DNA from: Planctomycetota bacterium
Lineage (GTDB): Bacteria; Planctomycetota; Planctomycetia; Pirellulales; Pirellulaceae
Reading direction: 5' to 3'
DNA length: 64,000 bases
Assembly (NCBI GenBank): GCA_026692865.1
Contig: JAPLNI010000058.1
Span: 124,001-188,000, forward strand
How positions within the stretch are numbered: position 1 is the first letter of the stretch; each line of letters starts with the position of its first letter. Of the stretch, positions 25,400 through 35,976 are shown piece by piece. Below the pieces are notes generated by a model, which saw only the letters and a list, made by a program, of their open reading frames with translations, searched no databases and was not told where the DNA came from. Position numbers and translations under genes: made by a program.

Positions 25400-28261
25400 A
25401 TGCCTCGTTACAACCCTGCAGTGATCGAACCCAAGTGGCAATCTTTCTGGGACCGAAATCAGACGTTTAAGACCCCGGAACATCCCCCAGGAGATTCTAA
25501 GGGGCCGAAGCTTTACGTGCTTGATATGTTCCCGTATCCGAGTGGCTCGGGGCTTCATGTTGGTCACCCCGAGGGATATACGGCAACGGATATTGTTAGC
25601 CGATACGCACGAATGTGCGGTAAAAGCGTCCTTCACCCAATGGGCTACGATGCGTTTGGGCTTCCAGCCGAAGAGCACGCGATCAAGACCAACACGCCGC
25701 CGCGTGTGAGTACCGAATCGAACATCGCGAATTTTACTCGCCAGTTAAAGATGCTCGGATTTTCCTATGACTGGGATCGAGTGCTTGCAACAACGGACCG
25801 CGAATATTTTCGTTGGACGCAATGGATTTTCTTGGAGCTGTACGACACATGGTACGATCCGAAGGCCAAGAAGGGTCGCAAGATTTCAGAACTCCCAATT
25901 CCGGATTCCGTTTCTGAGCAAGGAACCGATGCGGTACGAAAGTATCAGGATCGACATCGGCTTGCGTATCAAGATGATGCGTTGGTTAACTGGTGCCCGG
26001 GGCTGGGAACAGTTGTCGCTAATGAAGAAGTAATCGATGGTCGTAGCGAAGTTGGAAATCATCCGGTGCAGCGAATTCCACTTCGACAGTGGATGCTAAG
26101 GATTACAGCCTACGCTGATCGATTAATGGAAGACCTCGATGGACTCGATTGGTCACCGGGTATCAAGAAGCTCCAAAGCGATTGGATTGGTCGCAGCACC
26201 GGTGCCGAGGTGGACTTTTTCATCGGGCCACTCGAAGCCTTCACCGCATGGACCACTCAGAGGTCGACTGTTGGTTGGCCGGAAGATCTATCAGAACAAA
26301 ACGATGCGCAAGTGTTGCGAATCTATACGACTCGACCAGACACCTTGTATGGTGCGACTTACATGGTGATCTCTCCCGAGCACCCTTTGGTGAAGCAACT
26401 TACGACAGCCGACCAATCTTCCGCAGTGGAAGAATATTGCCGCGCCGCTTCGTTCAAAAGCGATCGCGAACGGAGCGAGACCGACAGGAAAAAGACCGGC
26501 GTGTTTACCGGTTCCCACGCAATCAATCCTGTTAACGGGCATCCAATCCCGGTTTGGATCGCGGACTATGTGCTAGCCGGTTACGGCACGGGAGCGATCA
26601 TGGCTGTTCCTGCGCACGATCAACGCGACTTCGATTTTGCAGTTGCCTTTGGCTTGAAGGTAGAACAAGTTGTTGAGCCGGTTGCCACAGCGGACATCGA
26701 TCGCGATCTGCTTAGCGAAGGTAAGGCCTGCTACGTTGGTCCCGGTACTGCTATCCGCTCGGGAATTTTGGATGGTTTGGAAACTGAGCCTGCGAAAGCT
26801 GCCATGTCCGAGATGCTTACCAAGAGTGGAATGGGAGCTAAAGCGGTCAACTACAAGCTTCGCGATTGGCTTTTCAGTCGGCAACGATTCTGGGGCGAAC
26901 CGTTCCCCATCTTGCACGAGCTAGACGAAAATGGGCAACCAAATGGTTTAATGCGAGCTGTTGATACAGATCAGTTGCCGGTGGACCTACCCGAGCTAGA
27001 AGACTTCAAGCCTCACGGTCGCCCCGAACCACCACTTGCGAAAGCCGATGATAGTTGGCTCTACCCAGTCATTGGTGGCAAGAAATACCGACGTGAAACC
27101 AATACGATGCCGCAGTGGGCCGGTTCCTGCTGGTACTACTTGCGATTCATCGACCCTCGTAATTCCACCGCGATGGTTGATCCCATCAAAGAAAAAGAAT
27201 GGATGCCTGTCGACCTTTACGTCGGCGGCGCGGAGCATGCCGTACTGCACCTTTTGTATTCTCGATTCTGGCATAAAGTCCTTTACGATCGCGGGCACGT
27301 AAGTGGGAAGGAACCGTTTCAAAAGCTTGTAAACCAAGGGATGATTCTTGGCGAAGTTGAATACACGGGTGCCAAGGACTTAGACGGTAATTGGGTAAGC
27401 TACGACCAAATTGAAAAGGACGACACGGGTAGCTGGATCCAAAAGTCGACCAAGAAAGCGATCGAACTCCTTCGCGTTGAAGAAGACACACTAATCAAAA
27501 AAGGTGAGGTCTTTGTACTCGCAGCCAACCCCGAAATTCGGATTGATAGCCGCGCGAACAAGATGAGCAAGAGCCGCGGAAACGTTGTGAATCCAGACGA
27601 AATCGTTCGCGAGTATGGTGCAGACTCGCTCCGATTGTACGAAATGTTTATGGGACCTCTCGAAGCGACTAAGCCGTGGAGCATGAATGGCGTGAGCGGC
27701 GTACGCAACTTCTTGGATCGCGTGTGGCGGCTTATGATGGATTCGCGAAGTGACGAGAACATCTTTGTCGAATCGATACAAGATATAACGCCGACCGCCG
27801 ACCAGAACCGGATGGTTCATCTCACGATTCAAGCGGTCACTCGCGACTTGGATAACATGTGTTTTAACACGGCGATTTCGCGCATGATGGAGTTTGTGAA
27901 TTTCTTTACGAAGGAAACGGTTCGTCCTAAAAAGTCCATGGAAACGCTTGTTTTGCTGCTGTCGCCTTTCGCGCCTCACATGGCTGAGGAATTGTGGGAG
28001 GCATTGGGCCATTTCACCAGCCTTGCCTATGAACCTTGGCCGCAATTTGATGAAGCAGCGACACGTGCCGCTGAGGTCGAAGTCCCACTGCAAATCAACG
28101 GTAAAGTTCGTGCCAAAGTGGTAATCGCAGCGGGTTGCTCGGCGGAAGACCTTGAGAAAGCCGCACGCAATCACGAACGCATCGCAGAACTTTTGGAGGG
28201 GAAGCAGATCGTCAAAGCGATTGTTGTTCCCGGCCGCATGGTGAACTTCGTTGCCAAATAG
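25400..28261 (+). CDS. leuS: Leucyl-tRNA synthetase
   Basis: A 953-residue class I synthetase that charges tRNA-Leu. The HIGH box is [13 protein letters not shown] near residue 52, and KMSKS is in [18 protein letters not shown] near residue 725. The CP1 editing domain is present ([21 protein letters not shown] and the [15 protein letters not shown] segment with its editing Asp). The anticodon-binding domain and C-terminal [14 protein letters not shown] complete the protein. The last 11 bases overlap the start of the glycosyltransferase gene, so they are co-transcribed. Confidence 0.97.
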   Translation: MPRYNPAVIEPKWQSFWDRNQTFKTPEHPPGDSKGPKLYVLDMFPYPSGSGLHVGHPEGYTATDIVSRYARMCGKSVLHPMGYDAFGLPAEEHAIKTNTPPRVSTESNIANFTRQLKMLGFSYDWDRVLATTDREYFRWTQWIFLELYDTWYDPKAKKGRKISELPIPDSVSEQGTDAVRKYQDRHRLAYQDDALVNWCPGLGTVVANEEVIDGRSEVGNHPVQRIPLRQWMLRITAYADRLMEDLDGLDWSPGIKKLQSDWIGRSTGAEVDFFIGPLEAFTAWTTQRSTVGWPEDLSEQNDAQVLRIYTTRPDTLYGATYMVISPEHPLVKQLTTADQSSAVEEYCRAASFKSDRERSETDRKKTGVFTGSHAINPVNGHPIPVWIADYVLAGYGTGAIMAVPAHDQRDFDFAVAFGLKVEQVVEPVATADIDRDLLSEGKACYVGPGTAIRSGILDGLETEPAKAAMSEMLTKSGMGAKAVNYKLRDWLFSRQRFWGEPFPILHELDENGQPNGLMRAVDTDQLPVDLPELEDFKPHGRPEPPLAKADDSWLYPVIGGKKYRRETNTMPQWAGSCWYYLRFIDPRNSTAMVDPIKEKEWMPVDLYVGGAEHAVLHLLYSRFWHKVLYDRGHVSGKEPFQKLVNQGMILGEVEYTGAKDLDGNWVSYDQIEKDDTGSWIQKSTKKAIELLRVEEDTLIKKGEVFVLAANPEIRIDSRANKMSKSRGNVVNPDEIVREYGADSLRLYEMFMGPLEATKPWSMNGVSGVRNFLDRVWRLMMDSRSDENIFVESIQDITPTADQNRMVHLTIQAVTRDLDNMCFNTAISRMMEFVNFFTKETVRPKKSMETLVLLLSPFAPHMAEELWEALGHFTSLAYEPWPQFDEAATRAAEVEVPLQINGKVRAKVVIAAGCSAEDLEKAARNHERIAELLEGKQIVKAIVVPGRMVNFVAK

Positions 28262-29087
28262 CATTTCGATTGACGAAACTAACGTCGCTGGCTCGCTACT
28301 GGTTCTCGTTTGCACGTACAACGAACGAGTAAACATCGACCAATTAATTCATTCTATCCATCAAGCAGTACCTGCTGCAGATATTCTTGTCATGGACGAT
28401 GCGTCTCCCGATGGAACAGCAGATGCAGTTCAGAAGGCAATTGAATCAGAAAAGTACGGTGATCAACTGAAGCTGCAGGTGCGAGCGGGGAAGCTTGGGC
28501 TTGGGTCGGCAATACGCGATGGTCTGCACTTCGCGATGAGGCATGGTTATGAATTGGCCGTTAATCTTGATGCCGACTTTAGCCATGATCCCGCCGCAAT
28601 TCCAGACCTGCTTGCCGCAATGAACGCTTTGCCTGAAAACGCAGATGCAGATCGAGTGCGATTAGTAATTGGATCGCGTTATGTTGAAAATGGCGGTCTA
28701 GTGAATTGCTCTTGGAAAAGAAAACTTGTTAGCAAGGCCGCAAACGCCTATGCTCGATGGTTGCTGGATTGGAAGATAAAGGATTGCAGCAGTGCATATC
28801 GATGCTATCGAGTCGATAGCCTTCGTTTTCTTCCTTGGGATGAAATTCAGTGTAACGGCTATGGGTTTTTAGAGGAGATTCTTTGGCATATTCTCCATTG
28901 GAATGACAAAAGCGAAAGCAATCGGCAAGCTTCGAATCAAAGAGTCGTCGAAGTACCCATCATCTATACCGAGCGTGCTCTTGGCAGTTCTAAGATTTCT
29001 ATGGCGGAAGCAACGGGAACGCTTGAAGTGCTCCACAAGCTTCGGAGGTTAACCCAAGTAGGTGTAGGCCAGTCTCGCCGAGACTGA
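28251..29087 (+). CDS. Polyprenol-phosphate mannosyltransferase-like GT2
   Basis: A 278-residue family 2 glycosyltransferase starting at a TTG (28251) inside the end of leuS; its product begins MPNSISID. The nucleotide-sugar site is [13 protein letters not shown], the metal-binding DxD is LDADFSHDP (near residue 106), preceded by [14 protein letters not shown], and [13 protein letters not shown] follows. This is the dolichol-phosphate mannose synthase pattern without the C-terminal membrane domain of some family members. It should move a hexose to polyprenol phosphate at the cytoplasmic face for use in surface glycosylation. Confidence 0.88.
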   Translation: MPNSISIDETNVAGSLLVLVCTYNERVNIDQLIHSIHQAVPAADILVMDDASPDGTADAVQKAIESEKYGDQLKLQVRAGKLGLGSAIRDGLHFAMRHGYELAVNLDADFSHDPAAIPDLLAAMNALPENADADRVRLVIGSRYVENGGLVNCSWKRKLVSKAANAYARWLLDWKIKDCSSAYRCYRVDSLRFLPWDEIQCNGYGFLEEILWHILHWNDKSESNRQASNQRVVEVPIIYTERALGSSKISMAEATGTLEVLHKLRRLTQVGVGQSRRD

Positions 29088-29124
29088 CGGATATGAAATG
29101 TTCATGCATCTCGGTGAGAGGCAG

Positions 29125-31971
29125 CTACTTGGTCGAATCGTTTAGTCGGACACCTAGTGGTAACGAATCACCGGCGAACGCTTCTTGTTCTGATGCTGCT
29201 AGGTTTCCGACTGATTGGACAAGCTCAACGTACGTCATTGGTGCTGAAGCTTGGCTAAGCCAATCTGAAACTTTCGTTTGCTGCTCGCGCGAGATATCGC
29301 GATAGCGATCGTTGGTCTTACGGGCCAGACTGAACACGGCTCTTTGCAAAGCAAGTATCGGGAGATCGCTTATTCGCATTAAGCGGGCCAGCCACTGCTC
29401 GGCGGTTTCCGCTGAAAGAACACGATTCACGGGCGCATACACGAGCGAGCGACTTCCGATACGACCGATCATCCATAGAATCCCTTCCTGGAGCGACTTC
29501 AATTTCGGGTTATCTAATGAATCGATTGCCAGTCTTCCAATAGAAGTTTTCTCGACGCTCGGCAGCAACTCCAAACTGCCTACCATTCGAAGGAATTCCT
29601 CGGGATCAGAAACCAGCCTAATCTTCGAGGCTTCACCGCTTAAGATGCCTCGTAGGTTGGTTTGCATTTCTTGGTAGATCGCTTGTTGTTGTCCTTGAGT
29701 AAATCCTCCAGAGACTCGTCGCCAAAGAATCATGGCTTCCGCAGCGCTACTGGGATATCGAAGCTTACCTCGCACTGCGCGCCACGTTTGTGCGACTCGC
29801 CAATCATCCGAAACAAAGCCATATCCAGGCCTCAAGCAAAATCCGATTGTGTTCAACCAACGCGACTCGATTGCGGGAGATCTTTTGCGATCCTGGTCGC
29901 ATTCCAAGCAAGCTTGCCAGATTGCACGAAGGACCGACAGCGACCACTTCTCGCGTGGCTGATCAAGCACGTCGGCGATTTGTTTCATGAACGTTTTCGA
30001 CAGTGAGCTCGAATCAGCGGCGAAGACTTGCTTCACAATCGATACTATTTGACTAATCGTTGCCTGATCGATGATCGCGTGTTGAAATATCTCGGTAGTC
30101 TGATTTCGAGATTCGTTGATGGATGTTCCGCGTAGGTCGAAAGCGAGCTTCCATCGCGCTGGCACAGCACTGACTTGTTCCGACTGTGATTCGACCAGTG
30201 CAAGCTCCAAGGTCCCGATCTCGGAGAGTGAAGATTCGATTACGACGGGTATCTCACGCGTTTTGCGACTCTTTTCCGAGTGGAGGACAGTTGCGAGCGG
30301 AGCCAGTGGCAACATATTCGTCGGCTCGACATCGACGATATCTCCAACACGATGGATAAGGTTGGTGTTGCTGATGAATATTGGAAGCTGAATCGGCTGT
30401 CCGACAGTCAGAGTTAAAGGACAATCTTTTAGTTGAAAGTTGTCGAGTGGTTTTGCATTTGCGGACATGACGCAAACGACGCGCGGCGGTGTTTCTGAGA
30501 TCTTAAGATAATAGGATCGAGCGAGATTCGCCGTGATGCGAACACCAATCCCTCGTTTGGCCAATCCAAAATAAGCCGCACCGATCGAAACGGCTAAATC
30601 CAATCGCTCGGCAGGTAAAATCCCCACCGGCTTCTCTTCGGGGAACCAAGCGTTGACCTGATCCTCTAACCGTTTTCTAATTAGTGATGATTCCAGGACT
30701 CCTCCATTGAAGAGAAGCCAGTCGGGCTTTGCCGCTTGGAGATCACTTATCGATTGCTTATCAGTATCTTCGCGACCATCCCAGCGGTGTTCCCAAAGAA
30801 AGGCTGCCAAATGTTTCGTAATCGCAGGCTCGGTGGCGTACGTTAGCCCAAACTCGATTAGCCCCGAGTCCAATTGCTGTGGCTTATCCGATATTTTGAC
30901 TATCGGAAAAAAGCCTTCCAGCACGGTCCTTTCAACGATCAATTTCTCAATTTTTGCAGATTTCGTGTTGCTGATTAAGCGACTTCCACTACCGATGATT
31001 GCGACAGATGAAGACTCCGGTGCATCGCTTTGTAATAATCGCTCCTTCAATAATCGACATTGATGGCGGAGTTGTTCCCACTGGCGAATTGGGAGGGTCT
31101 GAGTGTCGCTTCCGGTGAGCATCGGTTCAACGACTTTGCTCAACGCCACATCCAAGTTATCGCCGCCCAGGAGCAAGTGCTGTCCTACGGCGACTCGATG
31201 AAGCCCATATTTCTGAAGCGACTCGGTTGGACTGGTTTCCGCTTTGACACGAATTAAAGTGAAGTCGGTTGTCCCGCCACCGATATCGCAAACCAACACT
31301 GTGTTCCCCGGTTTGATCGTCTCCTGCCATGAGTCTGCCTGCGAGTCTGCCTTTTGGGTTTCAAGCCAAGCGTAGAATGCAGCTTGTGGCTCCTCGATCA
31401 AAATGACTTTTTGTAGCCCGGCCATTTTTGCAGCTTGCAGAGTAAGCTCCCGAGCGACTTCATCGAACGAGGCGGGAAGCGTAAGTACGACCTCGCACGA
31501 CTCGAGAGGATGTTCCGGATGCGCGGCATCCCACGCAATTCGAATGTGCTCCAGGTAGCGGCTGCTAGCGACCACCGGCGAGATTAATTCAATCTCGGGA
31601 TCTCCATGCCAAGGAAGAATCGGTGCGGTTCTATCAGCAGTGCGATGACATAGCCAACTTTTTGCCGACGCGATCTGTCGGTCTGGTGAATTCCCCCCGA
31701 CGTCGCGAGCGGCGGAGCCGACAATGAAAAGCGACTTTCCCGCTTTCGGTAGCCATTTTGAAGAGCATGAATTGGCCTCCTCACAGGTGGGGACATAATG
31801 AAAAGAAGGAAGAGTCTTCTTCTTTTCGGTCGTGTTCCAGTCGGTCAATTGCTCAATCAAAAAAGAACGCACCACTGGCGATTGCAAAGCACTATCAACA
31901 TAAGCAACAGCGCTATTTGTTGTTCCAAGGTCGATTCCGACGATCCAACGTGGCGGTGGAGGCGGTTCCAT
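29125..31971 (-). CDS. Hsp70-family protein with long private C-terminal half
   Basis: Starting at 31971 gives 948 residues and MEPPPPPRWIVGIDLGTTNSA, where the actin-fold phosphate-1 loop begins near residue 10; an upstream ATG at 32082 would add 37 unrelated residues. The ATPase domain continues with VCDIGGGTTDFTLI, the phosphate-2 loop, and LLFNGGVLESS near 435. The roughly 430-residue C-terminal half is helical and unlike the DnaK substrate domain, resembling the DUF3731-type extension of Hsp70 homologues of planctomycetes. The usual DnaK/GrpE neighbours are absent. It is a cytoplasmic chaperone-like ATPase of unknown client. Confidence 0.85.
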   Translation of the reverse strand: MEPPPPPRWIVGIDLGTTNSAVAYVDSALQSPVVRSFLIEQLTDWNTTEKKKTLPSFHYVPTCEEANSCSSKWLPKAGKSLFIVGSAARDVGGNSPDRQIASAKSWLCHRTADRTAPILPWHGDPEIELISPVVASSRYLEHIRIAWDAAHPEHPLESCEVVLTLPASFDEVARELTLQAAKMAGLQKVILIEEPQAAFYAWLETQKADSQADSWQETIKPGNTVLVCDIGGGTTDFTLIRVKAETSPTESLQKYGLHRVAVGQHLLLGGDNLDVALSKVVEPMLTGSDTQTLPIRQWEQLRHQCRLLKERLLQSDAPESSSVAIIGSGSRLISNTKSAKIEKLIVERTVLEGFFPIVKISDKPQQLDSGLIEFGLTYATEPAITKHLAAFLWEHRWDGREDTDKQSISDLQAAKPDWLLFNGGVLESSLIRKRLEDQVNAWFPEEKPVGILPAERLDLAVSIGAAYFGLAKRGIGVRITANLARSYYLKISETPPRVVCVMSANAKPLDNFQLKDCPLTLTVGQPIQLPIFISNTNLIHRVGDIVDVEPTNMLPLAPLATVLHSEKSRKTREIPVVIESSLSEIGTLELALVESQSEQVSAVPARWKLAFDLRGTSINESRNQTTEIFQHAIIDQATISQIVSIVKQVFAADSSSLSKTFMKQIADVLDQPREKWSLSVLRAIWQACLECDQDRKRSPAIESRWLNTIGFCLRPGYGFVSDDWRVAQTWRAVRGKLRYPSSAAEAMILWRRVSGGFTQGQQQAIYQEMQTNLRGILSGEASKIRLVSDPEEFLRMVGSLELLPSVEKTSIGRLAIDSLDNPKLKSLQEGILWMIGRIGSRSLVYAPVNRVLSAETAEQWLARLMRISDLPILALQRAVFSLARKTNDRYRDISREQQTKVSDWLSQASAPMTYVELVQSVGNLAASEQEAFAGDSLPLGVRLNDSTK

Positions 31972-32179
31972 CAAGGCATCGATGGGCTTTGCATCTGGCG
32001 AAGCTATGTTTGATTTCCTTCTGAAATAGACTCTTGAGACAGGACCAGCAGAATACGTTGCTTCAAAGTTTAGCTGGGTCAAGTGGTCCTGTCATGCGGC
32101 AGGTTGATACTTCCCCTGGTTCGCAAGTCAGCCGAAAGGCGGAGGGGAGCCTCCCGCTTTGAAAACGTAACATTTCAGC

Positions 32180-32286
32180 GTGTTCGTACTCGTACTCAGG
32201 CGTAAGTCGGTACTCGTACTCGATTGGAGTGTGGTCGAATCTATTACGAGCACGATTACCAGCACGATTACGATTACGAGTTATTG
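32180..32286. repeat. Hexamer-based inverted low-complexity tract
   Basis: The left arm repeats TCGTAC (TTCGTACTCGTACTC at 32184-32197 and GTACTCGTACTCGAT further on) and the right arm, from about 32243, repeats its complement as ACGAGC/ACGATT units to 32280. The arms can pair imperfectly. Just upstream, at 32139-32157, a GC-rich stem GCGGAGG/CCTCCCGC is seen. The tract fills most of the otherwise empty 520 bases between the Hsp70 and RNase H-like genes. Confidence 0.55.
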
Positions 32287-32491
32287 AAAAAGCGAAACAG
32301 CACTTGCTCTAAAGCTTGCCGACTGATAAGTGCCTGACTTATGTGTACCAACGTTAGTATCCGTACATTCGGACACTCTTCGTCGGAAGCTGTGCTGATT
32401 ACGGAAAATTTTCAGGCTCGCAATGAGTTCATCGGTAATTATCTGGTGGTCAATCATAGGATCAGTGGTGCTCTAGGGAGTGGATAACGCG

Positions 32492-33064
32492 ATGGTTCCA
32501 AAACCTCACTTTCTTTTGTTCTGCGACGGTCAAGCGTCACAGAATCAACGAAATCAGAATGCTCATGGGGTCGAGCATCAAAGCTCGCGAGGACGCTGGC
32601 GGTTCATTCTCGAAGACCTGGAAGCGGGTACTCGGCTTGAAGCCTCTGATGCTGAACTGCTTGCGGCTCCTGAACGAGCAGCACTGCTTGCGGTCGTACG
32701 GGGCTTGGAAGCTCTTGAGCAACCTAGCCGAGTGACTTTAGTGACCACTAGTCGTTATGTTTCGCGAGGACTTCAGTTCGGACTGAACGAATGGCGCGAG
32801 AGCGACTATTGCTGGGAGCACTTTGGAAGCGTACAACCGATTCGAAACGCTGACCTTTGGCGGCGAATCGATCATGCCATGCAATACCACCAAGTTACTT
32901 GCCGATGGATCACCGGTGAAGAGCCAACCTCGATGGTTGTTGAACCAATAGTTGAGCCAATCGCAGGATCGGATGAAACATCAGATGAAGGATCGGAAGT
33001 TGGTTCAGCTTCCGAGCCAACACGCCAGTCGATTCGCAAACGACACGAAATGGCTGTCGCTTAG
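32492..33064 (+). CDS. RNase H-like protein, catalytic site incomplete
   Basis: 190 residues from the ATG at 32492 (an upstream GTG at 32480 adds four). Residues 6-145 follow the RNase H fold: first strand HFLLFCDGQA with Asp 12, helix APERAALLAVVRGLEAL with the Glu, and VTLVTTSRYVSRGLQFGLNEW, where the family has T-D-S-x-Y-V. The Asp of that TDS motif is Thr here, and no final Asp-containing loop is visible after VTCRWITGE. About 40 acidic, Glu/Ser/Val-rich residues end the protein. It is therefore probably a nucleic-acid-binding relative rather than an active RNase HI. Confidence 0.78.
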   Translation: MVPKPHFLLFCDGQASQNQRNQNAHGVEHQSSRGRWRFILEDLEAGTRLEASDAELLAAPERAALLAVVRGLEALEQPSRVTLVTTSRYVSRGLQFGLNEWRESDYCWEHFGSVQPIRNADLWRRIDHAMQYHQVTCRWITGEEPTSMVVEPIVEPIAGSDETSDEGSEVGSASEPTRQSIRKRHEMAVA

Positions 33065-33200
33065 TTTTAGAACTTTTGAATTTTAATAATTTCGAAGCTT
33101 AACTGCCTCGATAGGGCCCAAACGGGTAGGAATGCTCTCATTTCCGCCCATGATTTCGCTACGCAAAAAACAATAAGATTAAACGGTTAGAAAAGGATTT

Positions 33201-35492
33201 TTGATAGTGCATACACAATTGTCGTTGCAGGGATTGTCCAGTGTCTTAGAAGGAACATCTCCGAATCCAGCAGGATTTCTTGGGCCTCACGAAGTAGAAA
33301 TGAATGGTCGACGGGCGATTAGCGTTCGAGCCTATTTGCCTGAAAGTCAGCAGGCATGGATACTTGACGAGGTTTCCTCTGTCCAAAGACCGATGCGACG
33401 AATTCATCCGTCGGGTCTCTACGAGGGAATTCTACCGGTAGAATCTTCGGTACAATCACTAGACCAAAATTCACAACGAACATTTGAATCTGGAGTTCTA
33501 TCCAGAGCGGATTCGCCCAGCACGATCAACCCTAATTACCGACTTCGCATCGCACAGAAAAACGGAAATATCCTGGATATGCACGACCCTTACTCTGTTC
33601 CGCCACTGTTGACCGACTTCGACCGATACCTCTTCGGCGAAGGACAGAACTGGCAAATCTACAACAAGCTTGGCAGCCATATTCGTGACGTCGATGGCCA
33701 AACGGGCGTTAATTTTGCTGTTTGGGCTCCGAATGCTCAAAGCGTACAAGTCGTCGGCGATTTCAATCATTGGGATGGTCGTAGCCATTCCATGCAAAGG
33801 CACTCGCCGGATGGAATATGGGAACTATTTGTCCCAAATACCGGAACCGGTTGCAAATACAAGTATCGCGTTCGAAGTCACGATGGCCAAACGGTTGACA
33901 AGACCGACCCCTACGGATTCTTCGCCGAACTACCGCCACGAACGGCTTCGATTGTTAACCCGTTAGACAGCTACACCTGGTCCGATTCCGAATGGATGAA
34001 TCGTCGTGCCAATGAAAATCAACTTGATAAACCAATCTCCGTTTATGAAGTACACCTCGGATCATGGCGCAAGAAAATCGGTGGCATTCACGGTTGGATG
34101 AACTACCGTGAATTGGCTCATCAGTTGGTTGCCTACTGCAAGGAAATGGGATTTACTCACTTAGAATTGCTTCCCGTTTCAGAACACCCCTACACTGGTT
34201 CATGGGGGTATCAAACAGTCGGTTACTACGCTTGTACAAGCCGATACGGAACACCTGAAGACATGATGTACCTAGTCGATCACTGTCACCAAAATGGTAT
34301 CGGTGTAATTATTGATTGGGTTCCAGCGCACTTCCCCAAGGATGCTCACGGTCTCCGGCGATTCGATGGTTCGGCTCTCTACGAGCACGAGGATCCCCGT
34401 CAAGGTGAACATCCTGATTGGGGCACCATGATCTTCAACTTTGGTCGCAACGAAGTTCGCAACTTCCTTGTGAGCAACGCTTTGTTCTGGCTAGACAAAT
34501 ACCACATCGATGGTTTGCGAGTCGATGCTGTCGCGTCGATGCTCTACCTTGACTATTCTCGAAAAGCAGGCGAGTGGGTTCCAAACTCTTACGGTGGGCG
34601 AGAAAATCTGGAAGCGATTCACTTGCTCCGTGAGTTCAATAACCAAGCCCACGAAAAGTATCCTGGCGTTTTGACTATTGCCGAAGAATCGACCGCATGG
34701 CCTGGAGTAAGTCGCCCCACGAGCCACGGCGGTTTGGGATTCTCGCTCAAATGGAATATGGGTTGGATGAACGATACGCTTCGCTACATGCGACACGAAC
34801 CGATTCATCGCCAATATCACCACGGCGAACTGACCTTCAGTTTGATCTATGCGTTCACAGAGAACTTCTCGCTGCCTCTGTCTCACGACGAAGTGGTTCA
34901 CGGCAAGGGTTCTCTGATCGCTCAGATGTCGGGAGACCTTTGGCAAAAGTTTGCGAACTTGCGGCTGCTCTATTCCTACATGTGGACCCATCCCGGCAAG
35001 AAATTGTTGTACATGGGTTGCGAATTAGCGCAGTGGCACGAATGGAACTACGACGGCGAGATCCAATGGGACTTGCTGCAGTGGGATACTCACCGAGGCA
35101 TCCAAAAACTGGTCGCAGACTTGAACCACTTGGTACAACGCGAACCCGCACTTTACGAACAAGACTTCGATGGCTCGGGTTTCGAATGGATTGACTGCAT
35201 GAACGCTGGCGACAGCACCATTAGCTTCCTTCGCAAAGCAAAAGATCCGAACGATTTCCTGGTTGTCGCAGCCAACTTCACACCCGTGGTTCGACGTTAC
35301 CGAATGGGATTGCCGAAAGCCGGATTTTACCGCGAAGTTTTCAACAGCGACTCGTCATTCTATGCGGGCTCTAACGTTGGAAACTATCCAGGAGTACAAG
35401 CAGATGAAGGCTACAACCACCACGGACGCAACCATTCCATGGAGATCAACGTGCCTCCATTGGGCGTGTCGATCTTTAAGTTAGATAGATGA
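33201..35492 (+). CDS. glgB: 1,4-alpha-glucan branching enzyme
   Basis: A 763-residue GH13 enzyme of glycogen synthesis, starting at a TTG with AAAGG just upstream (a GTG at 33207 is alternative). An N-terminal module (residues 1-120) and a CBM48 (NFAVWAPNAQSVQVVGDFNHWDG) precede the barrel. The conserved regions are DWVPAHFPKDA, GLRVDAVASMLY (nucleophile Asp), TIAEESTAWPG (acid/base Glu) and LPLSHDEVVHGK. The C-terminal beta domain is complete. A second GH13 enzyme lies at 56858, so the organism has more than one alpha-glucan-active enzyme nearby. No other glg gene is adjacent. Confidence 0.96.
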   Translation: MIVHTQLSLQGLSSVLEGTSPNPAGFLGPHEVEMNGRRAISVRAYLPESQQAWILDEVSSVQRPMRRIHPSGLYEGILPVESSVQSLDQNSQRTFESGVLSRADSPSTINPNYRLRIAQKNGNILDMHDPYSVPPLLTDFDRYLFGEGQNWQIYNKLGSHIRDVDGQTGVNFAVWAPNAQSVQVVGDFNHWDGRSHSMQRHSPDGIWELFVPNTGTGCKYKYRVRSHDGQTVDKTDPYGFFAELPPRTASIVNPLDSYTWSDSEWMNRRANENQLDKPISVYEVHLGSWRKKIGGIHGWMNYRELAHQLVAYCKEMGFTHLELLPVSEHPYTGSWGYQTVGYYACTSRYGTPEDMMYLVDHCHQNGIGVIIDWVPAHFPKDAHGLRRFDGSALYEHEDPRQGEHPDWGTMIFNFGRNEVRNFLVSNALFWLDKYHIDGLRVDAVASMLYLDYSRKAGEWVPNSYGGRENLEAIHLLREFNNQAHEKYPGVLTIAEESTAWPGVSRPTSHGGLGFSLKWNMGWMNDTLRYMRHEPIHRQYHHGELTFSLIYAFTENFSLPLSHDEVVHGKGSLIAQMSGDLWQKFANLRLLYSYMWTHPGKKLLYMGCELAQWHEWNYDGEIQWDLLQWDTHRGIQKLVADLNHLVQREPALYEQDFDGSGFEWIDCMNAGDSTISFLRKAKDPNDFLVVAANFTPVVRRYRMGLPKAGFYREVFNSDSSFYAGSNVGNYPGVQADEGYNHHGRNHSMEINVPPLGVSIFKLDR

Positions 35493-35723
35493 TTTCTTGT
35501 AAGGGAAACCCCATCAAGAATACTCTTAGTTTTTGCAGCAATTCGCTCTACATCTTTATCGACTTCGATTGCTGCGCACGAGACCGCCGATCAGGAATCC
35601 TTTGGATATTCGGCTTCAATCCGTCAAATCATCTCGTACGACATTGAGATGACTCGTGACGTCTCGCTCGTATGGCAGAGGATTGCGCATTTACTCACGA
35701 TTCGACAAGTCCATTAGCCCAGC

Positions 35724-35815
35724 CTCTGGGACTCTGCGTTTCAATAATCAGTCACGAGCAATAGAGCCGAATAAACGGCCAGGAACCGGGGGAGCAGAAA
35801 CGCAGAGGCGCAGAG
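35724..35815. repeat. Imperfect inverted repeat with CTCTGCGTTTC motif
   Basis: CTCTGGGACTCTGCGTTTC at 35724-35742 faces GAAACGCAGAGGCGCAGAG at 35797-35815; 16 of 19 positions are complementary around a 54-base spacer. It lies in the 480-base stretch between glgB and the IS21-like element, in which no gene was found. Such CTCTGCG inverted pairs are a common intergenic repeat in planctomycetes (background knowledge). Confidence 0.6.
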
Positions 35816-35976
35816 CGATTGGCGGCAATGAACAAAGCGTTTGGTTCGCATTTTTTAAAGTTTGTACTTGAGGTGCTTTGCACTACAGCATCAACAAAGT
35901 CTTTAGTTGGCAATACTAGAAATTGTAAATACCTCCTGGCCTGTCGGGCTCAAAGAGACGATTGATTTAACAACGA

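Noticed and set aside
35656-35871. 71-residue plus-strand frame between glgB and the IS21-like element
   Set aside because: It runs through the CTCTGCG inverted repeat and has a composition typical of non-coding sequence.
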